DNA from: UMGS1124 sp964417835
GTDB lineage: Bacteria; Bacillota_I; Bacilli_A; RF39; UBA660
Direction of reading: 5' to 3'
DNA: 64,000 nt
Assembly (NCBI GenBank): GCA_964417835.1
Contig: CAYQJD010000001.1
Coordinates: forward strand, 1-64,000
Within the stretch, counting starts at the first letter, position 1; every line of letters starts with the position of its first letter. Position numbers and translations under genes: made by a program. This document shows positions 54,686 to 63,841 of this stretch, piece after piece. The notes below the pieces were generated by a model. That model was not told the DNA's origin. It saw nothing but the letters and a program-made list of their open reading frames with translations, and did not search any database.

Positions 54686-56011
54686 CTAATCATTTTCAGT
54701 TCCACATTTAGGGCATACTGTTACTATAGAAGGTATTTCTAGACCACATTTAGAACAAATCTTTTTATCACTAGTTTCTAATAATTCACTATGTTGAGTA
54801 TTATTCAATATTGAATTATCATTCGATTCTGTTTTTATATCTGATATTACTGGTTCTTCACTTGCATTATTTATATTATTTTCCATTGGAGTAGTCACTC
54901 CTTGACTATTAAACGCATTTGGTTCTGGCATAATATTAGGCATTGCTGGTTCTTCACTCGCATTATTCATATTATTTTCCATTGGAGTAGTCATATTTAC
55001 TTGACTATTAAACGCATTTGGTTCTGGCATAATATTAGGCATTACTGGTTCTTCACTTGCATTATTCATATTATTTTCCATTGGTGTAGTCATATTTACT
55101 TGATTATTAAACGCATTTGGTTCTTCTACAATATTAGGCACTACTGGTTCTGCACTTGCATTATTTATATTGTTTTCCATTGGGGTAGTCATATTTACTT
55201 GGCTATTAAACGCATTTGGTTCTTCTACAATATTAGGCACTACTGGTTCTTCACTTGCAGTATTCATATTATTTTCCATTGGTGTAGTCATATTTACTTG
55301 ATTATTAAACGCATTTGGTTCTTCTACAATATTAGGCATTGCTGGTTCTGCACTTGCATTATTTATATTATTTTCCATTGAAGTAGTCATTCCTTGACTA
55401 TTAAACGCATTTGGTTCTGGTACAATATTAGGCATTGCTGGTTCTGCACTCACATTATTTATATTATTTTCCATTGGAGTAGTCATATTCGTTCCATTAT
55501 TAATTATATTTGGCTCTGTTTCAATGTTTAACATTCCCATATTATTTTGAACTGGTATATCATTTTGGATTTGACTATTTTCCAATCCATTATTTATTGT
55601 ATTTGAAGATGGAGTATCTTCAATACTATCTACTATTACACTATCAGAAAATGCAAGTAGAGGTATGAAAATAATACTAAATAAAGTTAATCCTATACCA
55701 AAACCAGTCCCCTTACCAAATCTTTTGGCAATATTTATATTTAATTTAAACATTACAAAAATATTAACAATAGGTATTAAAGATAATATAATATTTATCA
55801 AAGACATTTTGGCTATTTGTAACATAACAATATAATTATAAATTGGTACAAATATTGCCCATCCTGGTTTTCCAGCTTTTTTAAATATTTTTATATATGA
55901 TATTAGATAAATTATTAATAACAATGCTGAAAAAGCCAAACATCCTATAGCTAATAATAATAAACTTTGATCATTCACTGTGCTTTCAATCAAATCACTA
56001 TAATTTTCCAT
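54686..56011 (-). CDS. DUF5684-type membrane protein with 33-residue tandem repeats and a zinc ribbon
   Basis: 441 residues in three parts. First, an N-terminal membrane module (about 15-125, three helices) with FKKAGKPGWAIFVPIYNYIVML and NINIAKRFGKGTGFGIGLTLF, shared with the next gene. Second, a low-complexity stretch of N, E, P, M and T holding about seven copies of a 32-33-residue unit (core EEPNAFNSQVNMTTPMEN). Third, a C-terminal C4 zinc ribbon (C419, C422, C433, C436; CSKCG...CPKCG). The repeat part is probably disordered and cytoplasmic. Function unknown. Confidence 0.8.
   Translation of the reverse strand: MENYSDLIESTVNDQSLLLLAIGCLAFSALLLIIYLISYIKIFKKAGKPGWAIFVPIYNYIVMLQIAKMSLINIILSLIPIVNIFVMFKLNINIAKRFGKGTGFGIGLTLFSIIFIPLLAFSDSVIVDSIEDTPSSNTINNGLENSQIQNDIPVQNNMGMLNIETEPNIINNGTNMTTPMENNINNVSAEPAMPNIVPEPNAFNSQGMTTSMENNINNASAEPAMPNIVEEPNAFNNQVNMTTPMENNMNTASEEPVVPNIVEEPNAFNSQVNMTTPMENNINNASAEPVVPNIVEEPNAFNNQVNMTTPMENNMNNASEEPVMPNIMPEPNAFNSQVNMTTPMENNMNNASEEPAMPNIMPEPNAFNSQGVTTPMENNINNASEEPVISDIKTESNDNSILNNTQHSELLETSDKKICSKCGLEIPSIVTVCPKCGTEND
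54883..55476. repeat. In-frame tandem repeat, six units of 96 or 99 bp
   Basis: The marker CCATTG recurs at 54883, 54979, 55078, 55177, 55276, 55375 and 55471, i.e. spacings of 96, 99, 99, 99, 99 and 96 bp. Units differ by point changes (AEP/EEP, IVEE/IMPE, SQ/NQ) and by loss of one codon in the first and last. The nucleotide identity is high, so unit number may vary between strains. Confidence 0.95.
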
Positions 56012-56025
56012 ACTTATTTCTCCTT

Positions 56026-56490
56026 CTAAATCACACCATAAGGTGATACATTTTTTTCTTTTTCATATTTTGCATTTGAAAATCCTAGTATAGGATAAAA
56101 GATAAATGGTAAAAATGTTAACCCCAATGCAAACAAGTAATTTTTATTAAATCTTTTAGAAATATTATAATTTATGCAATATAAAACGAAATAAAACATA
56201 GTAATTATTAATATACTAAAATTTTTTTTAATTGATACTTTTACAAAAATAAAATTAGTAATATATTCTATTTTAGCTAATAATATTATAATAAAATACC
56301 ACCATTTTATAGAAGATATCTTTATTAAAATCCAATAATTATAAATTGGTATAATTGAAGTCCAACCTGGTTTTAGAGCTTTCTTATATACTTTCCATTT
56401 TCCAATTATTTCAAATATTTTTATAACTAGATATATTATTATAACAATTATAATTGCTAATTTTATAGGTGCAAAAGAAATATTTGACAT
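56026..56490 (-). CDS. DUF5684-type membrane protein, short paralogue
   Basis: 154 residues from the ATG with SD GAGGAG; an ATG twelve codons upstream is open but has no SD. Three or four membrane helices with WKVYKKALKPGWTSIIPIYNYWILIKIS and NISKRFNKNYLFALGLTFLPFIFYPILGF, the same module as the N-terminus of the neighbouring repeat protein, 14 bases downstream. It lacks the repeat and zinc ribbon. This looks like a tandem duplication; the function is unknown. Confidence 0.75.
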   Translation of the reverse strand: MSNISFAPIKLAIIIVIIIYLVIKIFEIIGKWKVYKKALKPGWTSIIPIYNYWILIKISSIKWWYFIIILLAKIEYITNFIFVKVSIKKNFSILIITMFYFVLYCINYNISKRFNKNYLFALGLTFLPFIFYPILGFSNAKYEKEKNVSPYGVI

Positions 56491-56658
56491 CCTATACTCC
56501 TCTCTATTATTGATTATATAAAACAATTAATATAAATTCAAGAAAAAATATTTAATTATAATTTGTATTACTACTATTCATTTTTATTAAGCATCTTTGT
56601 CTAAATTTTATAATAGCAATAAAGAAAAATATTTTATAGGATTAGAAATTTTATTGTT

Positions 56659-56703
56659 TTAGTTGTTTCTAAGTCCACCCCGCAGTTCAATTAAAAATTC
56701 CAT
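56659..56703 (-). CDS. Candidate 14-residue peptide after the DUF1848 gene
   Basis: ATG at 56701-56703 with an excellent SD (AAAGGAG, 8 bases upstream) reads MEFLIELRGGLRNN and stops. It starts 28 bases after the DUF1848 gene on the same strand. The rest of 56491-56730 has no other gene. It may be a real micropeptide or the remains of a longer gene; no homology is claimed. Confidence 0.35.
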   Translation of the reverse strand: MEFLIELRGGLRNN

Positions 56704-56730
56704 TTTATCAACTCCTTTAAATTTAATTTA

Positions 56731-57621
56731 TTATTTTATTCTTTCTTTAAGAATATCATCATCTTTTAAAGTACCTATTAACAAACTGCTATTTTTATCA
56801 TGTGCTTTCATATTATTAAGTACTTGTTTTTCATCATAATTAGCATAACAATATTTACACATATGATTACAAGAATTATATACTCCAATATCTACCATTC
56901 CTACACAATGACATTTTCTTTCCTTTCTTGCTTTCCATTCATTTTTAAAAACTTTACCAGTTAATTTAAAAGCTAATTCATGAGATAGGCATTCACCTTT
57001 TGTAAAACCATACTCTGTTAAATCTCTATCTTCAAAACAAGTATGAACTATTAACCCATGTTTTTTAGCACTCTTACTAAAATATTCACCAATAGTTTTA
57101 TAATCATTTTCAGTAAATTCTTTAAAATTTAATATTTTTTCATTCTTTCTAACATTTTTATAATCATCAATAAATGAAATTAAAATTTTACTTACATATC
57201 CTTCTAAAATATTACATAATTTATCAAATGCTTTTACATGATATTCTAAATTATACTTATCACTTATGAATACTGGATCATATCTTATTACTAAATTATC
57301 TTTTCCTATAATATTTGATAATTCTTTTATAGCTTCAATAATTTTATTTTTTGGTGGAACATTTGGTTCAATGTCTTTTTTATATGATGTCAATGTCACA
57401 TGAAATAATATTGGCTTATCTATTTCTTTAATATATCTTAAAATTGGAATAGGATTTTTAGTACAAAATAAAATAGCGTCCACATTATTAAAATTAATTC
57501 TACTTACCATATTCGGATTAAAGGGATTTCTAACATCTACAAATCCTTCTCTATATCTATTAATAAACCACTCAGTATAGAATGCTACTATGTCTGTTCT
57601 TCCACTTACATTTAAAATCAT
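56731..57621 (-). CDS. DUF1848 family protein with radical-SAM-like cysteines
   Basis: 296 residues. It begins ILNVSGRTDIVAFYTEWFINR and has LFCTKNPIPI and LVIRYDPVFI. The C-terminal cluster KCHCVGMVDIGVYNSCNHMCKYCYANYD carries the family's conserved cysteines, with a CxxxCxxC spacing like an iron-sulfur site in radical SAM enzymes. The family has a TIM-barrel-like pattern; its reaction is not established. SD AGGAGG. Single gene, possibly with the tiny peptide after it. Confidence 0.88.
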   Translation of the reverse strand: MILNVSGRTDIVAFYTEWFINRYREGFVDVRNPFNPNMVSRINFNNVDAILFCTKNPIPILRYIKEIDKPILFHVTLTSYKKDIEPNVPPKNKIIEAIKELSNIIGKDNLVIRYDPVFISDKYNLEYHVKAFDKLCNILEGYVSKILISFIDDYKNVRKNEKILNFKEFTENDYKTIGEYFSKSAKKHGLIVHTCFEDRDLTEYGFTKGECLSHELAFKLTGKVFKNEWKARKERKCHCVGMVDIGVYNSCNHMCKYCYANYDEKQVLNNMKAHDKNSSLLIGTLKDDDILKERIK

Positions 57622-57674
57622 ATAACCTCCTATACAATTTAATATTTTTGCGTTTAATTAACATAATAATTGTA

Positions 57675-57718
57675 CCATAAAAAAAGCAAATCCAATATAT
57701 ATTGATTGATATGCTTTT
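57675..57718 (-). terminator. Terminator of the valS operon
   Basis: Minus strand AAAAGCA ... TGCTTTT (57682-57688 with 57712-57718) with an inner CAAT/ATTG pairing, then TTTATGG. Confidence 0.75.
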
Positions 57719-57761
57719 AATAAAATATTTTTTTAGAAATATAATTATTATTAGTATTTAA

Positions 57762-60176
57762 TTAACTGTCTTCGATTTCTAACTCAATATTATCTATTTT
57801 ATAATCGTCTTTAATTTGATTTAATTTTAAATTTTGAATAGTCAAAGTTGCTTTAAAATCTTTAATAGATTTTTTGATTGCATCTTCTAATTCTTCATTT
57901 ACACTTATTTCAAAATTCTTAATTGGTGTTTTTAGTGAAACGTTATTATTTGTTTTTTCGCCTCTAGCCTGACTGATTATATCAATTATTTTATCTCCAT
58001 TTTTAATCTCATCTTTAAAATCAAAGTTTAATGGATTAATTTTTGTTAAATGAATAGATTTTGCATCATGATATAACTCTTGATAAATTTCTTCAGTGAT
58101 AAATGGAAAGAAAATACTAAAATCTTGTAATAACTTATAAAGTAAAGTATAAATTGTTTTTTGACCAGAATATCTTGGTATTTCACCAAATTCTTCAGGC
58201 CTATATAATCTATGTTTAACAATTTCTATATAGTTATCACAGAAATTCCAAAAGAATTTTTCGAGAGTATTTAATGCAAGTCCTACTTCGTATTCATCAA
58301 GGTATTTTATAAATCCTGATTCCATTTCTTGATATTTACCTAGTATCCATTTATCAATATATTCGAAAGTTTCAAACTCTTTATTTTCATAATCAGATAA
58401 ATGCATTTCAATAAATTTTGCTACATTCCATAGTTTATTTACTAATTTACGTCCTCTAAGAAGAGTTTCTTCACTAAATACTATATCTGTACCAAGTCTC
58501 CCTGATCCAGCCCAATAACGAATTACATCAGCAGAATACTCTTTAATTAAGTCCATTGGCTCTATTTTACTATTTCCTTTACTCTTACTTATCTTTTCGC
58601 CTTTGCTAGCCATAACAAAACCAGAAATCATTACATTATCCCAAGGACGAGTATTATAATGATAAAAACTCTTAACGATAGTATAAAAATCCCAAGTTCT
58701 AATTATTTCTGAAGCATTAGTTCTTATACTCATTGGTTTTAAAAATGATTCGTAATTATCTTTTTCACCATATCGCATATTTATTAAAGGTGTTACTGAA
58801 GAGGTTGCCCATGTATCCATGACATCTGTTTCTGGAATAAATTCTTTACAACCACATTTACAAGAATCAATATGAGGTTTATCTATTAATGGATTTACTG
58901 GTAAATCTTCTATTCTTGCAAATACTGGTTCTCCACAATCTTTACAATACCAAACTGGGAATGGTACACCAAAATATCTTTGTCTTGAAATACACCAATC
59001 CCACATAATATTTTCTACCCATTCATTGTATCTACTCTTCATGTGTTCTGGATGCCATTTTATTTCAGAACCAATCCTCAAGAAATCCTCTTTATGATTC
59101 ATAATATCAATGAACCATTGTTTCATTACAGAATATTCTACTTCTTTGCCACATCTTTCATGTGTTTGTACTTCATGTTCTAATTCTTCAATTTTAACTA
59201 CAAATCCTCCAGCAGTTAAATCTTCTATAATTTTTTTTCTAGCTTCTTTAATTTTTAAGCCACCATAATTTGGTACTTCATCAATTATTCTTCCATTTTT
59301 TGTAAAAATGTATTTAAGAGGTAAATTATATTTTTTCCACCATTCTATATCTGTTTGATCTCCAAAGGTACAACACATAACTACTCCTGTACCCTTGTCA
59401 ATAGCAACACGCTCATCTGCCATAATTGGAACATCAACATTTATAACTGGGATATGGGCTGTTTTACCAATTAAAGACTTGTGTACTTCATCATTAGGAT
59501 TTACAAAGACACAAACAATAGCCGGTAACAACTCTGGTCTAGTTGTTGCAATAGTGAATTCTTCATTATCTTCAACAGTTTTAAAATTTATATAATTAAA
59601 AGTTGTTTTAATTGTTTTTGTTTCAAGTTCTGCTTGAGCGATTGAAGTTAAACATTCATTACACCAAAGTGCTGGGCTTTCCTTATGATAACAATGTTTT
59701 TTACTAATCAAATCTAAAAATGAAGCTTGACTAATTTTAATAGTAGATGGACTTACTGTTTTATAATGAATATTCCAATCTGTGCTAACTCCCATCTTAC
59801 TAAATAATTCTTGGAATTCAGCTTCATATTTATCTGTTGTTTCATAGCATAATTTTGAGAATTCTTCTCTACCTATTTCGTGAGCCTTTTTCCCTTGCTC
59901 TTTTTCAACTAGTCTCTCGCTTGGTAAACCATTATCATCAAATCCAAAAGGGTAAAAAATATTGAACCCTCTTAATCTTTTATATCTTGCAATCATTTCT
60001 GTTTGAGAATAAGAAAATATGTGCCCTATATGAATTTTTCCATTAACAGTTGGAGGAGGGGTATCAATCGAAAATACTTCTCTTTGGTCTGGTTTAAATT
60101 CATAAATTTTATTTTCTTTCCAATATTCTAACCATTTTTGTTCTTTTTCTTGAGCATTATACTTTTTATCTAACAT
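57762..60176 (-). CDS. valS: Valyl-tRNA synthetase, archaeal/Rickettsia-type
   Basis: 804 residues. Class I core with HIGH at 49-52. DTPPPTVNGKIHIGHIFSYSQTEMIARYKRLRGFNIFYPFGFDDNGLPSERLVE is the form found in archaeal and rickettsial ValRS, not the common bacterial 'GTDHAGIATQ' form. The editing domain is present. A zinc-knuckle-like insert (CKDCGEP ... CKCGCKEF) precedes VMDTWATSS. KMSKS reads KISKSKGN. It is shorter than the common bacterial type (about 880) and lacks the C-terminal coiled coil of that type. It starts one base after the HD-domain gene under a T-box. Confidence 0.93.
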   Translation of the reverse strand: MLDKKYNAQEKEQKWLEYWKENKIYEFKPDQREVFSIDTPPPTVNGKIHIGHIFSYSQTEMIARYKRLRGFNIFYPFGFDDNGLPSERLVEKEQGKKAHEIGREEFSKLCYETTDKYEAEFQELFSKMGVSTDWNIHYKTVSPSTIKISQASFLDLISKKHCYHKESPALWCNECLTSIAQAELETKTIKTTFNYINFKTVEDNEEFTIATTRPELLPAIVCVFVNPNDEVHKSLIGKTAHIPVINVDVPIMADERVAIDKGTGVVMCCTFGDQTDIEWWKKYNLPLKYIFTKNGRIIDEVPNYGGLKIKEARKKIIEDLTAGGFVVKIEELEHEVQTHERCGKEVEYSVMKQWFIDIMNHKEDFLRIGSEIKWHPEHMKSRYNEWVENIMWDWCISRQRYFGVPFPVWYCKDCGEPVFARIEDLPVNPLIDKPHIDSCKCGCKEFIPETDVMDTWATSSVTPLINMRYGEKDNYESFLKPMSIRTNASEIIRTWDFYTIVKSFYHYNTRPWDNVMISGFVMASKGEKISKSKGNSKIEPMDLIKEYSADVIRYWAGSGRLGTDIVFSEETLLRGRKLVNKLWNVAKFIEMHLSDYENKEFETFEYIDKWILGKYQEMESGFIKYLDEYEVGLALNTLEKFFWNFCDNYIEIVKHRLYRPEEFGEIPRYSGQKTIYTLLYKLLQDFSIFFPFITEEIYQELYHDAKSIHLTKINPLNFDFKDEIKNGDKIIDIISQARGEKTNNNVSLKTPIKNFEISVNEELEDAIKKSIKDFKATLTIQNLKLNQIKDDYKIDNIELEIEDS

Positions 60177-60177
60177 A

Positions 60178-60840
60178 CTAATCTTCTCCTTTTAAATTCA
60201 TAATTTCTAAATATTTTTTTTCAGTAATTTTTTGAATATCTTCTATCAAACTTTCAAAAATATAATTATCTTTATATAATGGCTTATCATATTCTATCCA
60301 AAAATCACTTGCTGTTTTTGCTTTTGATGCAATTAAATCTGCATGTTCACCATAATATTTTAAATCTTCACTTGTCTTGTCATAATCCATAACATTTTCT
60401 AAATCATAAATTTTTGCTTGAAAATCGCATTCAATTTTATCAACTAATTGACAAAATTGTGCCTCTTTAGTAGTTTTATCATTAAACTCATTTAATAATT
60501 TTTCAAACTCTTCTTGATTGATTAATCCCATCGTTGCAATATGAACACAGTTTCTGCCAAGTTCTATTTTTTCTTTTTTTGTTATATTTGATCTAACCGT
60601 AAAATCTGGCATAAGAGTTTCTTCTAATTCATGGAGTGTTAACATTTTTAATATTGTTTCCATATTAAGATCTAATTTATATTCACTAATTATTGATATT
60701 GCAATAATTAAAGTTCCATAAATATGTTCTGCAACAGATTCTGTTCTCTTTTTATTTATACCAATTTCAACAAAACCAGTCCTAAGTTTTTCTTTTAATT
60801 TTGTTGCTATTATATAAAATCTTATAATATTACTATTCAT
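60178..60840 (-). CDS. HD-domain phosphohydrolase, YfbR-like
   Basis: 220 residues. HD-fold landmarks: ESVAEHIYGTLIIAI (first His), LHELEETLMPDFT (the HD doublet appears as HE) and QLVDKIECDFQAKIYD (last Asp). The closest characterised relatives are YfbR-type 5'-nucleotidases and other HD hydrolases. It lies directly between the T-box leader and valS, one base before valS, so it is expressed with the synthetase when tRNA-Val is uncharged. The substrate is unknown. SD AAAAGGAG. Confidence 0.8.
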   Translation of the reverse strand: MNSNIIRFYIIATKLKEKLRTGFVEIGINKKRTESVAEHIYGTLIIAISIISEYKLDLNMETILKMLTLHELEETLMPDFTVRSNITKKEKIELGRNCVHIATMGLINQEEFEKLLNEFNDKTTKEAQFCQLVDKIECDFQAKIYDLENVMDYDKTSEDLKYYGEHADLIASKAKTASDFWIEYDKPLYKDNYIFESLIEDIQKITEKKYLEIMNLKGED

Positions 60841-60857
60841 GAATTATCTCCTTTTAT

Positions 60858-61071
60858 AAAATAAAAAAGACTCAAATCCAAAGGACGCAAGTCTTACGTG
60901 GTACCACCTTATTTTTTCTCATTTGATTTAACGCAATCATACGCACTATCTTACTTTGTTCAAACAGCGAACTCCCTAGCTACATTCAATTATTTATAAT
61001 TATTAGTTCTCAGCAATCACTAACTCTCTTAAAATTTAAATAATTTACTCCTCTAGTTCTTTGTTTCTATA
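60858..61071 (-). promoter_or_regulatory. T-box leader, probably tRNA-Val responsive
   Basis: The leader ends in the T-box sequence AAGGTGGTACCACG (60897-60910), whose UGGU bulge would pair with the ACCA end of tRNA. It is followed by the terminator AAGACT...AGTCTT and T6 (60861-60895). Upstream is a long stem I region with a GTA (Val) triplet in GAATGTAGCTA as the likely specifier. The downstream valS agrees with this. Structure was judged by eye. Confidence 0.9.
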
Positions 61072-61077
61072 TTTTAT

Positions 61078-61106
61078 ATTATAAATGAAAAAATTTCTTT
61101 TTACAA
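61078..61106 (-). promoter_or_regulatory. Sigma-A promoter of the T-box/valS operon
   Basis: Minus strand -35 TTGTAA (61101-61106), 17-base spacer, -10 TATAAT (61078-61083). Confidence 0.75.
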
Positions 61107-61207
61107 CTGATTTTGTCCCTTTTTATATAATCTTATATAAACAATAAGCTTCTAAAAATGCAATATCATTTTTTACTTTTTAAATTCAATGTTTAAAAAT
61201 TTTTTCA

Positions 61208-61236
61208 TTGAGTTTAAATAAAATATATTATATAAT
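61208..61236 (+). promoter_or_regulatory. Sigma-A promoter of the GspE-like gene
   Basis: -35 TTGAGT (61208-61213), 17-base spacer, -10 TATAAT (61231-61236), 24 bases before the ATG. The 420-base gap from 60841 to 61260 is otherwise filled by the T-box leader and its divergent promoter. Confidence 0.75.
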
Positions 61237-61260
61237 ATTTAAGAATAAGGAGTTGGTTAA

Positions 61261-62670
61261 ATGAATGATAATTTTCTTTATAGTGATATAATATCTTCAA
61301 GTAATGATGTTAACAATGTGAACGACAACTCTAATACTTTTATAAAAACTTTTGATTACGAAAACGTTGCAATAACAGATATAGTTAATACAATTATTTT
61401 AGATTCAATTAGTAAACGTGCTTCAGATATTCATTTTAATCCTACTGAAAATGGTATAGATATTAGAATAAGAATTGACGGAGAGTTAAGAAACTATACT
61501 AGAGTGCCAGACTATGTGAAAAAAAATATGATAACAAGAGTAAAAATATTGGCTGGTATGAATATAACTGAAAGCAGAATACCACAGGATGGTGCAATAA
61601 AACAAAAAATACAAGATCAAGATGTAGATTTGCGTGTAAGTTCGTTACCTACTAATATGGGAGAAAATATTGTTATTCGTATATTAGATTATACTATGAG
61701 TAGTCAAGGAATTGAAACTTTAGGATTTAATGAAATAAATTTAACAAAATTAAATAAAATGATATCTGAACCTAATGGTATAATTTTAGTAACAGGTGCA
61801 ACTGGATCAGGTAAATCAACAACTGTTTATTCTATTTTACAAAAATTAAATACAATTGAAAGAAATATAATAACTGTAGAAGATCCTATAGAAATGAATA
61901 TACCTGGAATCAATCAAGTACAAGTAATAAGTGATATAGGTCTTACTTTTGCTGCAAGTTTAAGAAGTATTCTACGTCAAGACCCTGATATTGTAATGAT
62001 TGGAGAAATAAGAGATGATGAAACAGCTCGAATTGCAGTTAGAGCATCAATAACAGGACATTTAGTTTTATCTACAATACATACAAATAGTGCTTTAAAT
62101 ACAATTGAAAGATTATTAGATATGAGCATTGAAAGATACTTATTAGGTACAGCTTTAACTGGAATTATAAGTCAAAAATTAACAAAAAAGCTTTGTCCTT
62201 ATTGTAGAGGAACTAGAGAGACAACACCATATGAAAAAGAAGTTTTTAAAAACAGTCTTAATCTAGACATCCATGAAATATATGAAGCAAAAGGATGCGA
62301 GAAATGTCATAATGGCTTTTCAGGCCGTATTGCAATTCATGAAGTTTTATTATTAAATCAAGAAATAAGAGATGCAATAACAAATAATATAAAAAAAGAA
62401 GAGTTAAGAGATTTAGTATATAGTTCTGGAACAATTACTATGCTACAAGACGGATTAACAAAAGTTATAAACGGAGATACTACATTCGAAGAATTAATGA
62501 AGGCTATAGACATAGATGATTCTGATTTAACTAGTAAAGGTTTAACTGAATCATTAGAAATAGCTGAGAAAAACAAAGATGTCTTGAAAAATAATGATGA
62601 ATTTAAAAAAATATCAGAAAAAAACGATGCAGACTATGAAGTATTCAATTTAGATTTTTTAAATCAATAA
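61261..62670 (+). CDS. GspE/PilB-type secretion or pilus assembly ATPase
   Basis: 469 residues. After a short Asn/Ser-rich start (about 1-35) it goes straight into the N2 domain (SKRASDIHFNP, DGELRNYTRVP) and the C-terminal ATPase: Walker A GATGSGKST at 179-187, Asp box TVEDPIE, Walker B IVMIGEIRDDETA, His box TGHLVLSTIHTN, and a C4 zinc element (CPYC...CEKCHNG). The N1/MshEN domain typical of PilB and GspE (about 560 residues) is missing, as in ComGA-like ATPases, though ComGA is shorter. No pilin, platform (GspF) or prepilin peptidase gene is in the window. SD AAGGAG. Confidence 0.92.
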   Translation: MNDNFLYSDIISSSNDVNNVNDNSNTFIKTFDYENVAITDIVNTIILDSISKRASDIHFNPTENGIDIRIRIDGELRNYTRVPDYVKKNMITRVKILAGMNITESRIPQDGAIKQKIQDQDVDLRVSSLPTNMGENIVIRILDYTMSSQGIETLGFNEINLTKLNKMISEPNGIILVTGATGSGKSTTVYSILQKLNTIERNIITVEDPIEMNIPGINQVQVISDIGLTFAASLRSILRQDPDIVMIGEIRDDETARIAVRASITGHLVLSTIHTNSALNTIERLLDMSIERYLLGTALTGIISQKLTKKLCPYCRGTRETTPYEKEVFKNSLNLDIHEIYEAKGCEKCHNGFSGRIAIHEVLLLNQEIRDAITNNIKKEELRDLVYSSGTITMLQDGLTKVINGDTTFEELMKAIDIDDSDLTSKGLTESLEIAEKNKDVLKNNDEFKKISEKNDADYEVFNLDFLNQ

Positions 62671-62705
62671 AACAAGCATTATTATAATTGCTTGTTATTT
62701 TTTTT
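62671..62705. terminator. Bidirectional terminator
   Basis: AACAAGCA / TGCTTGTT (62671-62678 with 62689-62696) then ATTTTTTTT on the plus strand; the minus strand shows TTTTATT. It serves the GspE-like gene and the convergent unknown gene. Confidence 0.8.
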
Positions 62706-63836
62706 ATTTGATATAAAAGTTTCTTTTAATAATGGATTATTTATATTTATTTTACTATTCATATAAAGAATTAAGTTATTATCAATTTCACTAGATATAT
62801 TTAATATATCTAGTCCATCAATTTGATGGACTAATCTTAAAAAAGTCCTTATAAACTTTTCTGTTAAATTATACTGAATTGTTTCATGTTTTCTTATTTC
62901 TTTATCAATCGAATCATTAATATCTTTTATTAAAGATTCAGCTTTATTAGCATTCGCTGCCTCTTTAATTTCCTTAATTAAAATTTGCCGTTTATACTCA
63001 TAAGATAGTTCTTTTGCATTCCATCTTGTAATTAAAATACTAGGCACTATTATTTTACTTATCCCCATGTCATGAAAAATACCTAATGCAATGTTAAGAG
63101 CAAGCAAAAAACTAGGAGTTATATCTTTTAAATTACCTTCTTCATATTTCTCAAAATTATCCTCAAAAGAATCAAAACCTTCATTTACTTTATATAATGC
63201 TCTTCTAATAGTTTTTTGATACTTATTATTTTCAGAGTTAGCTTTCTTTTCATTTTGTATAGCATAAATATAAACTTCTTCATTATTAATACCATAATAT
63301 ATCAATGGTAAATAATATTTAAAATTTTCATATTCAAGAGTTATTCTTAAACAAAATGGAGTTTCATGATAAAATGTTTTTTTTAGATTTTCTACTCTTA
63401 TATTACTTTTCAATATTTCACTATATCCTAATGTACTGCCTCCATCAAAACTACATAGTTTGTTTTCAAAAAAAGATATTCTATTCTTTAAAAAAATTGT
63501 AGGATTTTGAAAATCTTCAACTGTAGCATTACTCCATAACAACGCCATAATTTTTTTGTATTTGTTTCTCTGTTCATCTAATGAAGCATTGAAATCGTCT
63601 TTTAAACCATAAAATTTTATTGCTATAGATACATACTGTATTAACAAATCATCAAAATTTTTTTTATCTTTTATATAAAGTGTTGGAATTAAAATATTGT
63701 TATTTGTTACAGAAGATTTAATATCAATATCAATCTCTGGTATAAGAGTATTAAAAGCAATTGCAAAATAATCACCACATTCTATCTTACCTTTAGCCGC
63801 TTCGAATATAATATCATTATAGAATATATCTAACAT
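62682..63836 (-). CDS. Hypothetical protein downstream of mutS
   Basis: 384 residues, soluble, no signal peptide, family not recognised. Mixed alpha/beta with SFDGGSTLGYSEILKSN, a beta-rich middle (FCLRITLEYENFKYYLPLIYYGINNEEVYIYAIQNEKK), and a helical C-terminal half with KEIKEAANANKAESLIKDINDSIDKEIRK. The ATG is 5 bases after the mutS stop, where mutL is normally expected, so it is probably co-transcribed with mutS. A repair role is not supported by any motif I can see. Confidence 0.75.
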   Translation of the reverse strand: MLDIFYNDIIFEAAKGKIECGDYFAIAFNTLIPEIDIDIKSSVTNNNILIPTLYIKDKKNFDDLLIQYVSIAIKFYGLKDDFNASLDEQRNKYKKIMALLWSNATVEDFQNPTIFLKNRISFFENKLCSFDGGSTLGYSEILKSNIRVENLKKTFYHETPFCLRITLEYENFKYYLPLIYYGINNEEVYIYAIQNEKKANSENNKYQKTIRRALYKVNEGFDSFEDNFEKYEEGNLKDITPSFLLALNIALGIFHDMGISKIIVPSILITRWNAKELSYEYKRQILIKEIKEAANANKAESLIKDINDSIDKEIRKHETIQYNLTEKFIRTFLRLVHQIDGLDILNISSEIDNNLILYMNSKININNPLLKETFISNKKNNKQL

Positions 63837-63841
63837 AAAAA

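Noticed and set aside
54902..55381. Plus-strand 159-codon frame made of a repeated HIIFHW-type unit
   Set aside because: It is the antisense reading of the 99-bp coding repeats of the DUF5684 gene; the unit length is a multiple of three, so any frame stays open. No SD.
54883..55476. Regular repeats considered as a CRISPR array
   Set aside because: Units are contiguous 96-99 bp copies with no distinct spacers and they encode protein.
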